Positions 21,906 to 32,640 are shown, counted from the first letter of the stretch. The stretch is DNA of 64,000 nt from Euclidia mi (GCA_944739405.2 OX123183.2:91216729-91280728); one strand, 5' to 3'. Numbers and translations: made by a program. The notes: a model not told the origin generated them from the letters alone.

Positions 21906-22774
21906 CATATTGCCACATGATACACACATACATTTAAATACTATATTATTAATGTATAAATTATTGTGTTCTCATAAGCGACATCATAATCCAAAGTCTC
22001 ATCTAAAATGTGGTTTCACGTGAAATTTGCTACAATAAGGGAAGCTCCATTCTCTGGAATATGGTATATTGTTCATTCCGATATTGTCAGGTAGATTATG
22101 TAAGATAAAGCTGGTACGCCATAGAGCATTATTAGAATATGCATCGCCGCGATGCAGGCACCAGCTTGAAAATGAAGCTTGTTTATGGTAGTAACATACC
22201 AAATATGTACCTTGTGTTAAATATCTATAAAAATAAATCCATATAAGAACTTCGAAATGGTATATTATGAATTTATTTATATATTAAATCAATTTCAATT
22301 CCTAACCACACTGTTTATTATTCAAACGAAGCGATTTGAACACGAATGTGCGAGCAGGATAAAAGATTCATCTGCGTATTCACCACATTGGCAAGTTTTG
22401 ATGCCGACGGCGGTATCATCGCTCGGATAAGTGATAGCCCCATAGCGATTGAACACTCGCTTACACGCGCCCTTATCACAAACGTATCGGAAACGAGTTT
22501 TATATTAGACTATTGGCCTGCTTGTATCGTGATGCGCTGCTTTGATAAAAGGTTCTGTGTTAACAATGGTTATAAAAGTGTACTGTGTAAACATTGTATA
22601 TTTTGCTGCAGTAGAAATTTTTTTATGTATGTTTTTTTATTATCTAACTACTATTGTTATTGATGCGAGAGTTTGTGAGGGTGGATGGATGTTTGTTAAA
22701 CTTTCATGCAAAAACTAACAAACAGATTTTGATGAGAGCTTAGCTTTTCTTTTTCGTTTTTGTGTAACTGTGTG
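21906..22774. other. Spacer with an unassigned ORF
   Basis: 22346-22663 (plus strand) is open for 105 codons. Its first ~60 residues have balanced composition, and the tail is AT-driven Phe/Tyr/Cys. No domain is recognised and no splice context is clear. Confidence 0.35.
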
Positions 22775-22965
22775 TGTTTGAAATAGAAATAGTTTTTATG
22801 ATAAGTCGAATCGATTATATCGATTTAGTAACGTTTAGTTTAGTCTATTGTAAATTTTGACTATGGTCACACTGAACTGTCAACTTCCGTTTCTGAAAAT
22901 TGCTTGAACAGACGTTTTTAGCTTTGGGCTCGCGCCGTTTTGTAATATTGTAATAAAATTTGAAC
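22775..22965 (+). repeat. BEL/Pao left LTR, 3'-truncated
   Basis: It begins TGTTTGAAATAGAAATAG and ends at about 22965, where similarity to the right LTR stops. The right LTR continues well beyond the equivalent point, so the missing part was deleted together with the 5' leader. It contains a TCGAATCGATTATATCGAT palindromic region near 22806. Confidence 0.85.
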
Positions 22966-23006
22966 ATTTTGATGGCTGCCTAAGAAGCTACCTGGGCTTC
23001 GTTAAT

Positions 23007-24115
23007 TTGTTTGACAGCCTGATCAATGACAGGGCTGACCTTCGGCCGGCACAAAAATTGGCATATTTGATGTCGGTTCTGGATGGAGAGGCCAAAGGCC
23101 TCATCCAGCATCTGCCCGTGTCTGACGAGGCGTACCAGATGGCTCGGGACTTGATTACCCGTAGGTACCACAATAAGCGTGGCCTCGCAGACACGCACAT
23201 CGAGAAGATTTTGGGTCTGCCGACGCTCACCCGGGTCTTTGGGTTGCGCACCCAACTTTTGAACCCGCTTTTGGTGGCAATTAACGCACTTAAGTGCCTT
23301 GACCTGCCCGTGGACCAATGGTCCTATCTATTGGTGCACATTGTGCTGAAGAAGCTGCCTGCCGACCTGAGGTCGCGTTTTGAGCAGCGCTTTGGTGGGA
23401 ACAGCGCGACCCATCTGCCCCCCTTTGCTGACCTGGAGAGGTTCCTGGAGGATGAGTGCCGGGTCTTGGACAACTCCGGTGGTGACACGCCGGCTAAGAC
23501 GCAGCCGCCCAAGGTCAAGGAGCAGGCTCGCGTTCACACCCGAGCCAATGTTGACCGGCGCCCTCTTCGCTTTGCAGTCACGCGGAGCCCAGTGGAGTGC
23601 TCTTACTGCAAGATCACGGGGCACAGAACGGCCAGTTGTAGGGCATTCTTGGACCTTCATGTCGCCTCTCGTAGGCGCATCGCGAATGCCCGCCGCCTTT
23701 GCTTCTCTTGCTTGGGGTCCCACTACCAACGAGACTGCCCAAACTCTCACCCTGTCTTCACTGTAGAGGACAGCATTTGGACATTCTCTGCATGAATGCC
23801 AGAGAGGTAGGCCGCTTGTCCAACCAGCCGACGCCGTGCACGGGCGGGTGTTTTGAAGGTGGCAGCCGAGGCTCACCGGCACGCAGCCGAGAGGCGCCTC
23901 GCTTAATTGATCGCCGCTCACCCCGCTTGGAGAACCGTAGCGTGCGCACGCCTCCTCTCTCTCGCGCACCTGAATGTGCGACCGCGCATCGTCACCAGCA
24001 CCATGACTGCTGCCCCAGGTATTCCCCTCCTTTGGCGGAGCGTCCCCGCCTTGACTCGCGCCCACCTCGTTTTGGGCGGGTGCGTCATTATGACCCCCCA
24101 CAGATGGCGCGTTGA
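23007..24115 (+). pseudogene. BEL/Pao Gag, N-terminally truncated, one frameshift
   Basis: Gag packages the element RNA. The first 150 residues (FDSLINDRADLRPAQKLAYL, ...GLIQHLPVSDEAY.MARDLI, RYHNK) match the Pao Gag region known as DUF1759. Zinc knuckles follow: CSYCKITGHRTASC and CFSCLGSHYQRDC. A third, CLHCRGQHLDILC, lies in the frame starting at 23699, so a frameshift occurred near 23750. The frame then runs to 24115 through an Arg/Pro-rich linker. The normal N-terminus is lost to the LTR-side deletion, and the first ATG shown is not the ancestral start. Confidence 0.85.
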
Positions 24116-24239
24116 TCGAGTCATCGCGCTTTTGAGGACTTCAAGCCGCACCCTTGACACCATTTTGACTTGCCTGCTCCTGGCCAACGGTCGCCGCCCA
24201 GGCAACAATAGGTCATTGACCCCTGCCCTATAACGCCAA

Positions 24240-24803
24240 CCTCCCCCATTGAGACCGTTATCCTACCAACGATTGATGTTAGGTTCTGGGGACCCACGGG
24301 GACCTCTGTTGTTGTCCGTGCTATATTGGACACAGGTTCACAAGGTTGCATTGTTTCCACTTATTTTGTAGGGCAGGTTAAATTAAATATGGGCTCTTTT
24401 CCGAATTGTATACGGGGCATAGGTGACGTAGCCTCTAATGTTGAAGGGCAAGTTAAGGTTTTGTTTGCCCCTGTTGAATCTTCACACCCGAGGATTAAAA
24501 CCTATTGTGCTGAAGAATATTTTGGGTATGCATCCACAGAAGCAGCTACCTGCTGCTGTGGTGAATTTGACATCGGGATTGGAACTGGCGGACCCCCAAT
24601 TTGACACACCGGGACAAATCGACTTGTTGATTGGCTCTGATGTCCTCGGTGGAATTTTGATTGGTGGGAAACGGGTCTTGGTGCCAAATGGTTTGACTGC
24701 CATCCCGACCATATTTGGATTTGCTTTGATGGGACCTGTACCTAGGGACCCCCCTCCACCCGAACTTGAACTATTTGTTGGCGGTAGGCTTCGCTCTCTC
24801 TGA
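24240..24803 (+). pseudogene. BEL/Pao aspartic protease, broken
   Basis: The family protease matures Gag-Pol. VVRAILDTGSQGCIVSTYF (from about 24308) contains the active-site DTGS. After a frameshift (around 24440-24550) the continuation IDLLIGSDVLGGILIGGKR then AIPTIFGFALMGPVP is the conserved protease-RT linker of Pao elements. The stop at 24803 is followed by an out-of-frame WEVEE-like segment. Confidence 0.8.
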
Positions 24804-25507
24804 TGCGGTTCAGAGGTTTTGGGAAGTAGAGGAGCCCTTCAAGCTGCCCTTTTGAATCCAGAACATGAGGAGTGCGAGCTGTTCTTCCAGAACAACACTG
24901 GTTGACTCCATTCTGGTCGGCTTATTACGAAGCTACCTTTTCTGTCTGTTCGGCCTCCGCTTGGTGAGTCACGACCTTTAGCCGAAAAGAGATTGTTGGC
25001 TATGGAGCGCCGCATGGGTCGTGATCCGGAGCTCAGACAGAAATATATTGAGTTCATGAGAGAATATGAACAATTGGGACACATGTTGGTGTCAAATTTG
25101 GATTGGCGTTCGGTGGAGCACTACTTTCTCCCGCATCATGCGGTATTGAAGCCATCAACTGGCAAGCTGCGCACAGTGTTTGATGGTCCTGCGCAGACTT
25201 CAACAGGCGTATCCTCCAGTGCTTGCATTCTGGTCCCAAGTTGGTCAAGGACCTCTGTGACGTCATCACCAGCTTCCGACGACATCAGGTGTGCTTTGTG
25301 GCCGACATAAAAATGATGTTCAGGCAGACGATTATAGGTGTTACTGCTTGGATAAAGCGTTTTGTTTTTAACTTTAGGCACCCACAACAGAAACGATTGA
25401 CACCGTTTCTTTCACCACAGGAACGACAGGAGTCCCTCACCTTTTGGATTCGTTCTGTGCAATTGGCGCATTTTGAAAAGGAGATTGCTATCCTTAAGTC
25501 AGGGTAA
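24804..25507 (+). pseudogene. BEL/Pao reverse transcriptase, core deleted
   Basis: Recognisable parts are RFWEVEEPF near 24815, then YIEFMREYEQLGHM and HYFLPHHAVLKPSTGKLRTV, FDGPAQTSTGVSS (24993 frame). In the next frame follow GPKLVKDLCDVITSFRRHQV, FVADIKMMFRQ (first catalytic Asp, about 25306) and IKRFVFNF. The text then jumps to PFLSPQERQESLTFWIRSVQ, which lies far downstream in intact elements. The YxDD box, the rest of RT and all of RNase H are therefore missing. At least two frameshifts are present. Confidence 0.85.
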
Positions 25508-26510
25508 TCGAAATTATCGGGAGCTGTATCTAAATTGAACCCCTTTTTGGACGGTACGGGTCTTTTGCGCGTTGGAGGGCGTCTCAAGAACGCCAACCTC
25601 CCTTACGGGGCACGTCATCCCCTTTTGTTACTCAAGGACGGTCATTTGGTACGCTTGTTGGTAACTGACCGTCACCTTAAAAATTCGCATGCTGGTTGTA
25701 ATGCGCTGTTGGCCATTTTGCAACGCGAGTTTTGGATTTTGTCTGCCCATAGAATTATCCGGAGTGTAGTCTTTCGCTGCATCCCTTGCTATAAGCTCAA
25801 AGCTTCTACCGTGCAGCCCTTGATGGGAGACTTACCGGCAGATCGCGTAACTGAGAGCAGGACGTTTGACGGTGTTGGCACGGACTTCGCTGGTCCCTTT
25901 TTGGTGAAAACGTCGATACTTCGAAACAGCAAGACTGTTAAGGCCTACTTGTGTGTTTTTGTTTGTCTTTCCACAAAGGCCGTACATTTGGAACTGATCT
26001 CCTCGCTTACGACCGAGGCGTTTGTAGCCACATTTGACAGATTTGTATCCCGCAGAGGGCTGCCTTCCTTGATCCGTTCTGACTGCGGCACTAACTTCAA
26101 GGGCACGTATAATTATTTGAATGATGTTGTTAATTTTGTTGAAACCAACAAGGCTGATATAGGCAATAGGCTTGCCCGACGTAGGATAAATTGGTTGTTG
26201 TCCAAATTGTCCACACTGGGGTGGTATTTTTGAGGCCACTGTAAAATCGGCCAAAACACACTTGCGCAGGACAATCGGTGAATCTGTCCTTACCTTTGAG
26301 GAACTCGCAACTGTGTTTTGTAAGATTGAGGCCGTTTTGAACTCTCGGCCGTTGTGCCCGATCTCCTCAGATCCGAATGATTTGGAGGCCCTTACGCCGG
26401 GCCATTTTTTAATTGATCGCCCACTTGTCGCCTTGCCTGAGTACCTCTATATTGATACGAGACCTGGTCGTCTCTCGCGTTTTGAATTGGTACGCCAGAT
26501 TACTCAGATT
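25508..26510 (+). pseudogene. BEL/Pao integrase
   Basis: The zinc-binding region HLKNSH...CIPCYK (about 25675-25800) is followed by the catalytic core: GVGTDFAGPF (Asp 1), CVFVCLSTKAVHLE, IRSDCGTNFKG (Asp 2). After a frameshift near 26220, GGIFEATVKSAKTHL carries the Glu. The triad is thus present but split across frames. The sequence continues RRTIGESVLTFEELATVFCK, IEAVLNSRPL and stops at RQITQ, where a LINE tail has inserted. Confidence 0.88.
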
Positions 26511-26705
26511 CAGATTCAGATTCTTTATTTGCTTTAAATGTTGTTACAATAGTTTTAACAGTAATTTGTGTCTCAAACATTTAGTCATTGATGACATGCA
26601 AAAATATAATAAAATTACAAACTATGCGAAATACTATGAATGTCCAATTATAATCATTACAAATCTCACAGCAAATCCAATCCGGTCAGAGCTTTTAGAA
26701 ACGCT
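26507..26705 (-). mobile_element. LINE 3' UTR insertion with GAATCT tail
   Basis: The plus strand starts with three repeats of GATTCA/GATTCT and then TTTATTTGC. On the minus strand this is AATAAAG followed by (GAATCT)n, the 3' end of a CR1/Jockey-like LINE. It splits the BEL reading RQITQ from the downstream EYLHILQQRVKWTD, so it is younger than the BEL insertion. Only about 200 bp remain, with no ORF. Confidence 0.75.
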
Positions 26706-26950
26706 GGAATTTGGAATATTTGCACATACTCCAGCAACGCGTTAAGTGGACCGACAAGACCGATCCACCCAAGATTGGTGACCTCGTGTTGATCAAGGAG
26801 GCTAACCTTCCGCCACTCAGATGGCGCAGGGGGCGCATTTTTCGTTTGGTAACTGGGGCTGATGGAGTTCCCCGATTTGCTGAGGTCTTGGTGGACGGTT
26901 CGATTCTGAGGAGAGCGGTTGCAACGTTGTCACGTCTACCAATTGATTAG
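26706..26950 (+). pseudogene. BEL/Pao Pol C-terminal domain
   Basis: EYLHILQQRVKWTDKTDPPK then IGDLVLIKEANLPPLRWRRG, RIFRLVTGADGVPRFAEVLV ends at TAG 26950. This is the conserved post-integrase domain of Pao elements (DUF5641 type), intact in frame to its natural stop. Confidence 0.85.
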
Positions 26951-26981
26951 CGGACCGGTAGGCCGGTCCGGGGCGGGTGGA

Positions 26982-27400
26982 TGTTTGAAAGAGAAATAGT
27001 TGTTATGATAAGTCGAATCGATTATATCGATTTAGTAACGTTTAGTTTAGTCTATTGTAAATTTTGACTATGGTCACACTGAACTGTCAACTTCCGTTTC
27101 TGAAAATTGCTTGAACAGACGTTTTTGGCTTTGGGCTCGCGCCGTTTTGTAATATTGTAATAAAATTGGAACCCGATTGAGTGCCACTTCTTTGATCAGC
27201 CGGCATCGGTTCATTTGTGATAAAAGACATTGATTGACATTTGCGAAAATTGTGAATCCGGTATCGACGTCCACGTGCCAACGTGTCTTGAAAACGTCGC
27301 GTTTGCAGCCTAATAGCTAAGTATAAGATACTTCATTCATTTATTTTCGCCAATATACTTGTATGAATGTGTCTAATTTAGCTCAAGCCCGACATCAGTG
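26982..27400 (+). repeat. BEL/Pao right LTR
   Basis: It begins TGTTTGAAAGAGAAATAG just after the polypurine tract. The first ~190 bp match 22775-22965 with four substitutions. It contains AATAAAA near 27159. The end is not defined by the truncated left LTR. A TGTGT at 27368 resembling the left flank might mark it, but this is weak. Confidence 0.7.
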
Positions 27401-27774
27401 AAGATATCAGGTAAGTTGAAATATAATATTGATAGTTTTAATTTGGATTTCAATTCATCACTATGCAACACAGTACAGTTATGTCTGAGATTTGTTGTGG
27501 CTGACAAGGACTGATGAATATAATCACGCTTCCACCAATCTGCTGAAAATAATCCCAGTCCTTTCTAGCCAAACTCTAGACAGTGTGGCCAACTCTGGTG
27601 GCGTAGTTTTGAGGCCGGCCGACACCCGAAGGTCCAGCTGACATGACTCAACGATTCTTGTCCTGAGGCAAGAACTGGGACCGACAGCTTTACGTGACCT
27701 CGGAGGCACAGTAGCGCTCTGATGTAAATGCAACACGCGGTCACCCGTCCAAGTGGTGACCAGTGCAAGCTTTA
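27401..27774. other. Spacer, nothing firmly recognised
   Basis: 27530-27760 is GC-richer, with frames that have no known motif. It may be an old repeat. Confidence 0.4.
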
Positions 27775-27985
27775 TTTTTTTTTAAACTAATCCCGGACTA
27801 ATTCTTAATCATATGTCGCAGGCGCCTTTACAAAATTACATCTAGCGGACACAATAAACCCAGACTCGAAACAGCAATTTTTATGAATCACACAATTTTT
27901 TGTGGTGATGGAACCCACAACACTCGGTACAGCGGCAAGCTGCGAGGCACCCGCCTAAACCACTACATCAATCACCCAGTTAGTC
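27775..27985 (-). repeat. tRNA-derived SINE, minus strand
   Basis: On the minus strand: a box A-like TGATGTAGTGGTTTAGGCG, a box B-like GTTGTGGGTTCCATCACC, a body shared with 9430-9575, and an A-rich 3' end (the T8-10 tract at 27775-27784 on the plus strand). Confidence 0.75.
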
Positions 27986-28525
27986 GTTACTTAACTTATA
28001 TTACTAAAGGCAAGCCAAGACACTATGAAATATAATATTTTTAATATAATATTCTACTACATTCACACAACACCATCTAGTCCCAAACTAAGCAGAGCTT
28101 GTACTATGGGTACTAGATAATGGATAAACATACTTATATACTTTTTTTTTGTAAATACATACATATTATACATAGAAACTATGAAATAGTATAGCGGCTT
28201 TCTTTTTTCACTTTAACTGACACCCACGTGGGAGGAAAGGCAGAGCGGTGGGCGCAAGCTACTTAGGGCTAGTTCAGACACGACGGAAACCGCGCGATTT
28301 CAGAATCGCATGGAAATCGCGCGGGTTTTATTTGTTTGAGTTATTAAGTTAAATCGTTCAGACATAACCGCGCGGTTAATCAAGCCGCGCTGTTACGGCA
28401 ATCCAACCGCCAGAAAGTAGAATCGCGCTGCTCACGCGTGTTTCTATTACTATGGAGTCTTTACTTCCCGTTCAGTTGCGTTGCGGATACCGCGCGGTGA
28501 GCACGTCACAGCTCGTGAGTTCGCC

Positions 28526-28624
28526 ATGGATCGTTTCGACACTGAACTATTTATTGATGAAATGGAGAAGAGACCTGTAATATGGGATATTCAATGTGGG
28601 GATTACTCAAATAATGTTTTTTAG
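28526..28624 (+). pseudogene. MADF/Myb-like accessory protein, first 32 codons
   Basis: MDRFDTELFIDEMEKRPVIW then DIQCGDYSNN matches the start of a MADF DNA-binding domain, in which (L/F)I.EVE.RP.LWD....Y.N is the core pattern. PIF/Harbinger transposons carry such a protein to help transposase bind DNA and enter the nucleus. The frame ends in TAG at 28622, beyond the deletion junction, so only the first helix region is left. Confidence 0.75.
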
Positions 28625-28803
28625 CATACATTATTAAATTGGGATATAACGTTACGAACTGACCATGTACTAGTCGGTCACTTAATATTGGATGAACCCA
28701 ATACCGCCTTTTTCTTTTTTTTTTTAAGGAGCAACCACAGTAAACACACTTCTTCGTCGACATCAATTTTCAAACTGACGTTATCCTCGCACGAAAATCG
28801 CAT
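28625..28803 (-). pseudogene. Harbinger transposase N-terminus, broken
   Basis: From ATG at 28803 (minus): MRFSCEDNVSLKIDVDEEVC then LLWLLLKKKKKK, and in the next frame RRYWVHPILSDRLVHGQFVT, LYPNL. The motif RRRxWVHPxLxxR...G.F.TLYP.L is characteristic of Harbinger transposases upstream of the DDE core. The frameshift falls in the A-rich lysine tract (28711-28725). Everything after the first ~65 residues is deleted. Confidence 0.8.
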
Positions 28804-28895
28804 AATAACCGCCGGTGTCTGAATAGTATCACAATTTTGCGGTTTCAAACCGCGCGATCCGTGAACGCGCGGTTCCCGCATGTCTGAACTAGCTC

Positions 28896-29292
28896 TATAA
28901 TTATATAAACTTAATGCAAGATGGTTACTGGAAATAACTAGGCCATATTCGACATAACATAAAAGTGCCTTGGAAAGGCTTATAGTAAGTCCACTTAATA
29001 GCCACTTAGGATAAACCCTAAGATAAAGTTAGACCAGCAAATTAAATGGGAATTACGACTAAGGATATAAATAGTACGACTAATTGAAAATAATTTTATA
29101 GATACTGTAGGTATACTTACAGACAGAGAATTATTGAATATTCATTGTGCTAACAACTGCCGATAACATTGATAGTCACGGTTAACGTCATGATATTAAT
29201 TATTTTTCTTAATTATTTATTCATTCAGCATAAAAAATTTCATTAACGTTAAGATTATGACGTCCGTGTGGTGACGGATTAAGAATACGGAA
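28896..29292. other. Spacer, nothing recognised
   Basis: AT-rich sequence with no ORF of interest. Confidence 0.5.
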
Positions 29293-29507
29293 TGTCACCA
29301 CCCCATATCATCCCATGGGTGTCGTAAGAGCCGACAGAGGGAGCATTATTATGCATAGAATAGCACTGAAAGAGAAGGAAAACTTGATACAAACCCTATA
29401 CCAACCCGTTTGGCTAGCGCGGTATAGTAGGCCAATTCCTCCTTTCAAAGGAGAGGCCTAGTCCAGCAGTGGACTGTTAAAGGCTGATGATGTATGTATG
29501 TATGTAA
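29293..29507 (+). repeat. SINE with RTE-type tail and (TATG)n
   Basis: The 5' module (TGTCACCACCCCATATCATC ... GGGTGTCGTAAGAG) is shared with 18112-18240. The 3' half instead reads AGTCCAGCAGTGGACTGTTA then AAGGCTGATGATG(TATG)n, shared with 19585-19680. Box B is not obvious. It is a chimera of modules used by several families here. Confidence 0.8.
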
Positions 29508-30251
29508 GATTACGAAGGTTACAAGTCAATTTGAAATCGGATTACGGTTGAGCACAACATTCGAATAAAGTATAGTAAACAATTACATTTTATTTTCTTC
29601 CCACCCATTAAGACTCTGTCTCATATATAACGCCACATTCCTTCTACATAACGTTTGTGGCATCTATTCCTACATTTAGTGCCAAATGTGGTTTTGTGGT
29701 GAAAGCAATTACTGCCAGAATCTAACCATAGCTTTACTTATTCCACAAGAAAACGCACAACTACTACAATACTATATTTGTAACAGAACTTCATTTCATG
29801 ATATCAACTTGCGCGAATGAGAATCAATAAGTACGTATAAGTCGGTTTAAGCCCCTCTGCCGTGCTGTAGCATTGCCAATATTGGAATTCAATTGTGAAT
29901 CTAGAACGATAGAGGCCTTAAACTTGTCGTAGTCGAGACATAACCGTTGTATGATTGTCCGATAGTAGCCAAACAATTATCGAACAATTTATTGCGATGG
30001 TGTTTGATGGGAAATAAAGTAATTTGAGTGAAAGTGTGTTTAGGCCTTTATATAAATATGGATTTTTTGATAATGTTGATTGTGTTTCATTATACGCATC
30101 GTGCTAGCAAGACATTTTGTCAGCACGCCTCGCTATATAGTGGGTTAAGAAAATATCTATAATTGCACTTAGCTTGAACTTCTTGCACTGTTTATTTTTA
30201 AATTCGTAGCTCGTCTTTATAGAATAGAAAAAAAAAATTTTTGGCCACCTT
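29508..30251. other. Spacer, nothing recognised
   Basis: AT-rich, without coding or repeat signals. Confidence 0.5.
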
Positions 30252-31075
30252 ATATCGTGGGTATAATGGAAGAACTGAATAACTCAAAATTTCAAGTTTC
30301 GAGATAATCGCGATTTACTGTTTTTTGACACTTTTTTTTACATCACTAAGAAATGGAGAACAATTTTACCGTCGGCGATTTTATATGCTTTAAGCATGTT
30401 TGCTGTCTATTCTATGCTTGATAAAACTAACTTTTATCATGATCCAAAAAAATTATAAAAATAAAAAACCAAGTTATACAATTTTGCCACACCAAGATAT
30501 TGCAAACATACCGTAGTTAGTTAATTCTACTCGTATATTGTAGTTATTCAGTTTTTCACACATTAAATGAATGTGAATACATGAATTTGGGTCAACTAAG
30601 TACACTTATTGAGTTTTGAATCTAAAGAAATATATAAACACGAAAGTTAGGCATTATTAGTGAAAGTTTATTTGTGTAATTTTATCACTGATTATTGATC
30701 TCACATGAAATAAAAAACCTGGATTGGAAGTAGTACATTATATTAAAAAAAATAAACGTAAAATTACAATATCAAAATTAACAGAATTAGGTACGGCAAC
30801 AAAATATTATAATTATGTAATAAAATCAAATAAATTACTTATTATAAATCTTCTAAAATCAACTAAAACAAATATAACTTTTCTTTGCATTAAAACATAC
30901 TAGGGTGGTCTGAAAAGTTGCCGACCTCAACCTGAAGGAAGCAGCACTCGTCAAAAGTGTTGTGGATGTAATTGTACTTCTTGTGACAGTTACCCACCAA
31001 CATTTCAGCTATTTTGTATCAGTAGTTGCTGTTTGACAGACATACGATTGAGTCGATGTGAGTGTTTTTGTGAAA

Positions 31076-32205
31076 ATGGGAATTTTTGTATCGAGCTGTC
31101 ATTAAATTCTTGTTTTTAAAAGGCAATACGCCGACGCCATTTAAATTTGATTAAAACTCTGTTTATGGGGACTCTCTGCTTCATCATCATCGCCCTAGCG
31201 GTATCCCGGTTGCATCTAAGACTTACACGTCTTAGAGCCCGAGGTCCGCTTACTGATCTAACCAGATATGCCAGAATATCACCTTTTCCACAGAGCGACC
31301 GCCGTTTGACCTCCGCAACCCAAAGGGATATACTTAGTCAACCATAGCGATATTCCAAGACAAGTATTAGCTTATTTGAGGATACTGACTCCCCGTAATG
31401 ACTGTCAAAGATCTTCATGACAGCCAGGACCGACGGGTTTAACCTGCTCCGAGGCACGAGGCAAGCGATAATTAACAATTTAATACTCACTTAACTTTGA
31501 AAAGTCATTGGTGCGTGCCGTGGATTCGAACTCGATACCCTCTGCATGAACTGCCATTGGTAACTCCACTAGGCTATCGCTGCCTCATCATTTACCACAA
31601 TTAAATTTTGGGCAGCTGAATTTAAACCTGGTCGTAAGAGGTAGGGAAGAGCTGAAATGCCGGGACGTCCAAAAACTGCAACCACTGACGATAACCTCGC
31701 TAAATTTCACCAAATGGTGCTAGACGACCGCTGAATTGAGTAAGAGAGATAGCAGAGGCTATGAAAATGACCAATAAACGTATTAGTTACATATTAAATC
31801 AAGATTTAAGCATAAGCAAGCTCCCAGTGCGATGGCTGCCGCGTTTGCTCACGTTAAGACCACCGCGTTCAGATGAACATTTTTTAATGCTGTGTTTGCG
31901 TAGTTTAGGCCTAATAAATCCAAGTTTTGGTCCAATTAATGACTTAAGACGAAACCTGGATACACCATTATGCAAATCAATAATACATTCCAAACAGTAA
32001 ATTGCTAACGAGGAACCGACTCCAAAGGACAAATGCCGTTTTTTCGGCTGAGAAAGTGATGCTGACTGTTTTTTGGGATTTTCATGGAGAGAGATCGAAA
32101 GGGATAACTGTTACTGCAGCATACTATGCTTTATTACTAGACAAATAATTGAAGGAAGAAGTTGTGCAAAAAGGTCCACATTTGCAGAAAAGACTATATT
32201 ACTGA
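31076..32205 (+). pseudogene. mariner transposase, truncated and frameshifted
   Basis: N-terminal helix-turn-helix remnants: YRAVIKF-like and a VYGDSAS-like segment (up to ~31178), then a SINE, then FTTIKFWAAEFK, PGRPKTATTDDNLAKFHQMV, EIAEAMKMTNKRISYILNQD then LSISKLPVRWLPRLLT. The motif around the first catalytic Asp reads RRNLDTPLCKS..HSKQ in place of DETWIHHY.., and farther on EEPTPKD.CRFF, MLTVFWDFHG (second Asp region) and ITVTAAYYALLLDK. The sequence then ends, so the third acidic residue is absent. At least three stops or frameshifts occur. Confidence 0.85.
31181..31590 (-). repeat. tRNA-derived SINE inserted in the mariner
   Basis: On the minus strand: GCAGCGATAGCCTAGTGGAG (box A region), GAGTTCGAATCCACGG (box B), a body homologous to 2411-2811, and a GGCGATGATGATGA tail (31181-31190). 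TCATCA occurs at both edges (31181 and about 31586) and may be the target duplication. Confidence 0.88.
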
Positions 32206-32239
32206 CATAAATCTTCGTATATTTTATATTTATTTTGTC

Positions 32240-32487
32240 GCTGATTGCCTCCGTGGCCCAGTAAATAACCTATGCGTCTGTTGATCGAGAGGTCTTGGGT
32301 TCGATTCCCGGGCTAGGCAAGAGTGTAGGTTACTGATTTTTCCGAATTCTCAGTAGTAGAACGAAGTCTAGCAATGTGCCCGGCAACGTCAATAGGCCCC
32401 CTTTTTACGTAAGACCTAAAAATGCATGACAGGGCCAAATGTGGGTGTAATAATTACAACTTCTGTCTACCTATTCAGAGTATCGGT
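32240..32487 (+). repeat. tRNA-derived SINE
   Basis: CTGATTGCCTCCGTGGCCCA (5' end and box A), GGGTTCGATTCCCGGGC (box B, ~32299), ATTCTCAGTAGTAGAACG and CAATGTGCCCGG shared with 18310-18360, then a decayed 3' module. It ends just before GTTTGCCACG. Confidence 0.85.
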
Positions 32488-32640
32488 TTGCCACGTCACG
32501 CCTTGCTTGCGAGATGCGAGGTGATTTCTCACCTTTAGGCTTTCATAATATGAAGGGGGCGTATAATAGTCAAACAATTATATTAACTACTTCTTCTCAT
32601 TTAACTCATTTCATCAGACTATCACTCCTAGAGGTAAGAC

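Larger units (their letters stand above)
22775..27400 (+). mobile_element. BEL/Pao LTR retrotransposon, degenerate
   Basis: Matching LTR sequence lies at 22775-22965 and 26982-27171 (four differences over ~190 bp). Between them come, in order, Gag with zinc knuckles, an aspartic protease, partial reverse transcriptase, integrase and the Pao C-terminal domain. A purine-rich tract GGGGCGGGTGGA (26970-26981) sits just before the right LTR. A deletion at about 22966 removed the end of the left LTR, the primer-binding site and the start of gag. The outer limit of the right LTR is uncertain. No env-like ORF is seen. Confidence 0.88.
28266..28895. mobile_element. PIF/Harbinger element, deletion derivative with both gene starts
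   Basis: Ends are GGGCTAGTTCAGACA.G and its complement (GTCTGAACTAGCTC), terminal repeats of at least 30 bp rich in CGCGCGG. TTA precedes the left end, and the right flank is TAT (imperfect). Inside are the beginnings of both canonical genes: a MADF-type ORF on the plus strand (28526) and a DDE transposase N-terminus on the minus strand (28803). They converge on a deletion junction near 28625. It cannot encode transposase. Confidence 0.85.
30901..32205 (+). mobile_element. mariner-like element, 5' part
   Basis: After a TA (30901-30902) comes GGGTGGTCTGAAAAGTTGCC, a mariner terminal repeat. A transposase relic follows from about 31076. No right terminal repeat is found, and the element ends around 32205 before a SINE. 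It is interrupted by the SINE 31181-31590. Confidence 0.8.

Noticed and set aside
23328..24101. 257-codon minus ORF
   Set aside because: Antisense to the BEL Gag, which has clear zinc knuckles on the plus strand.
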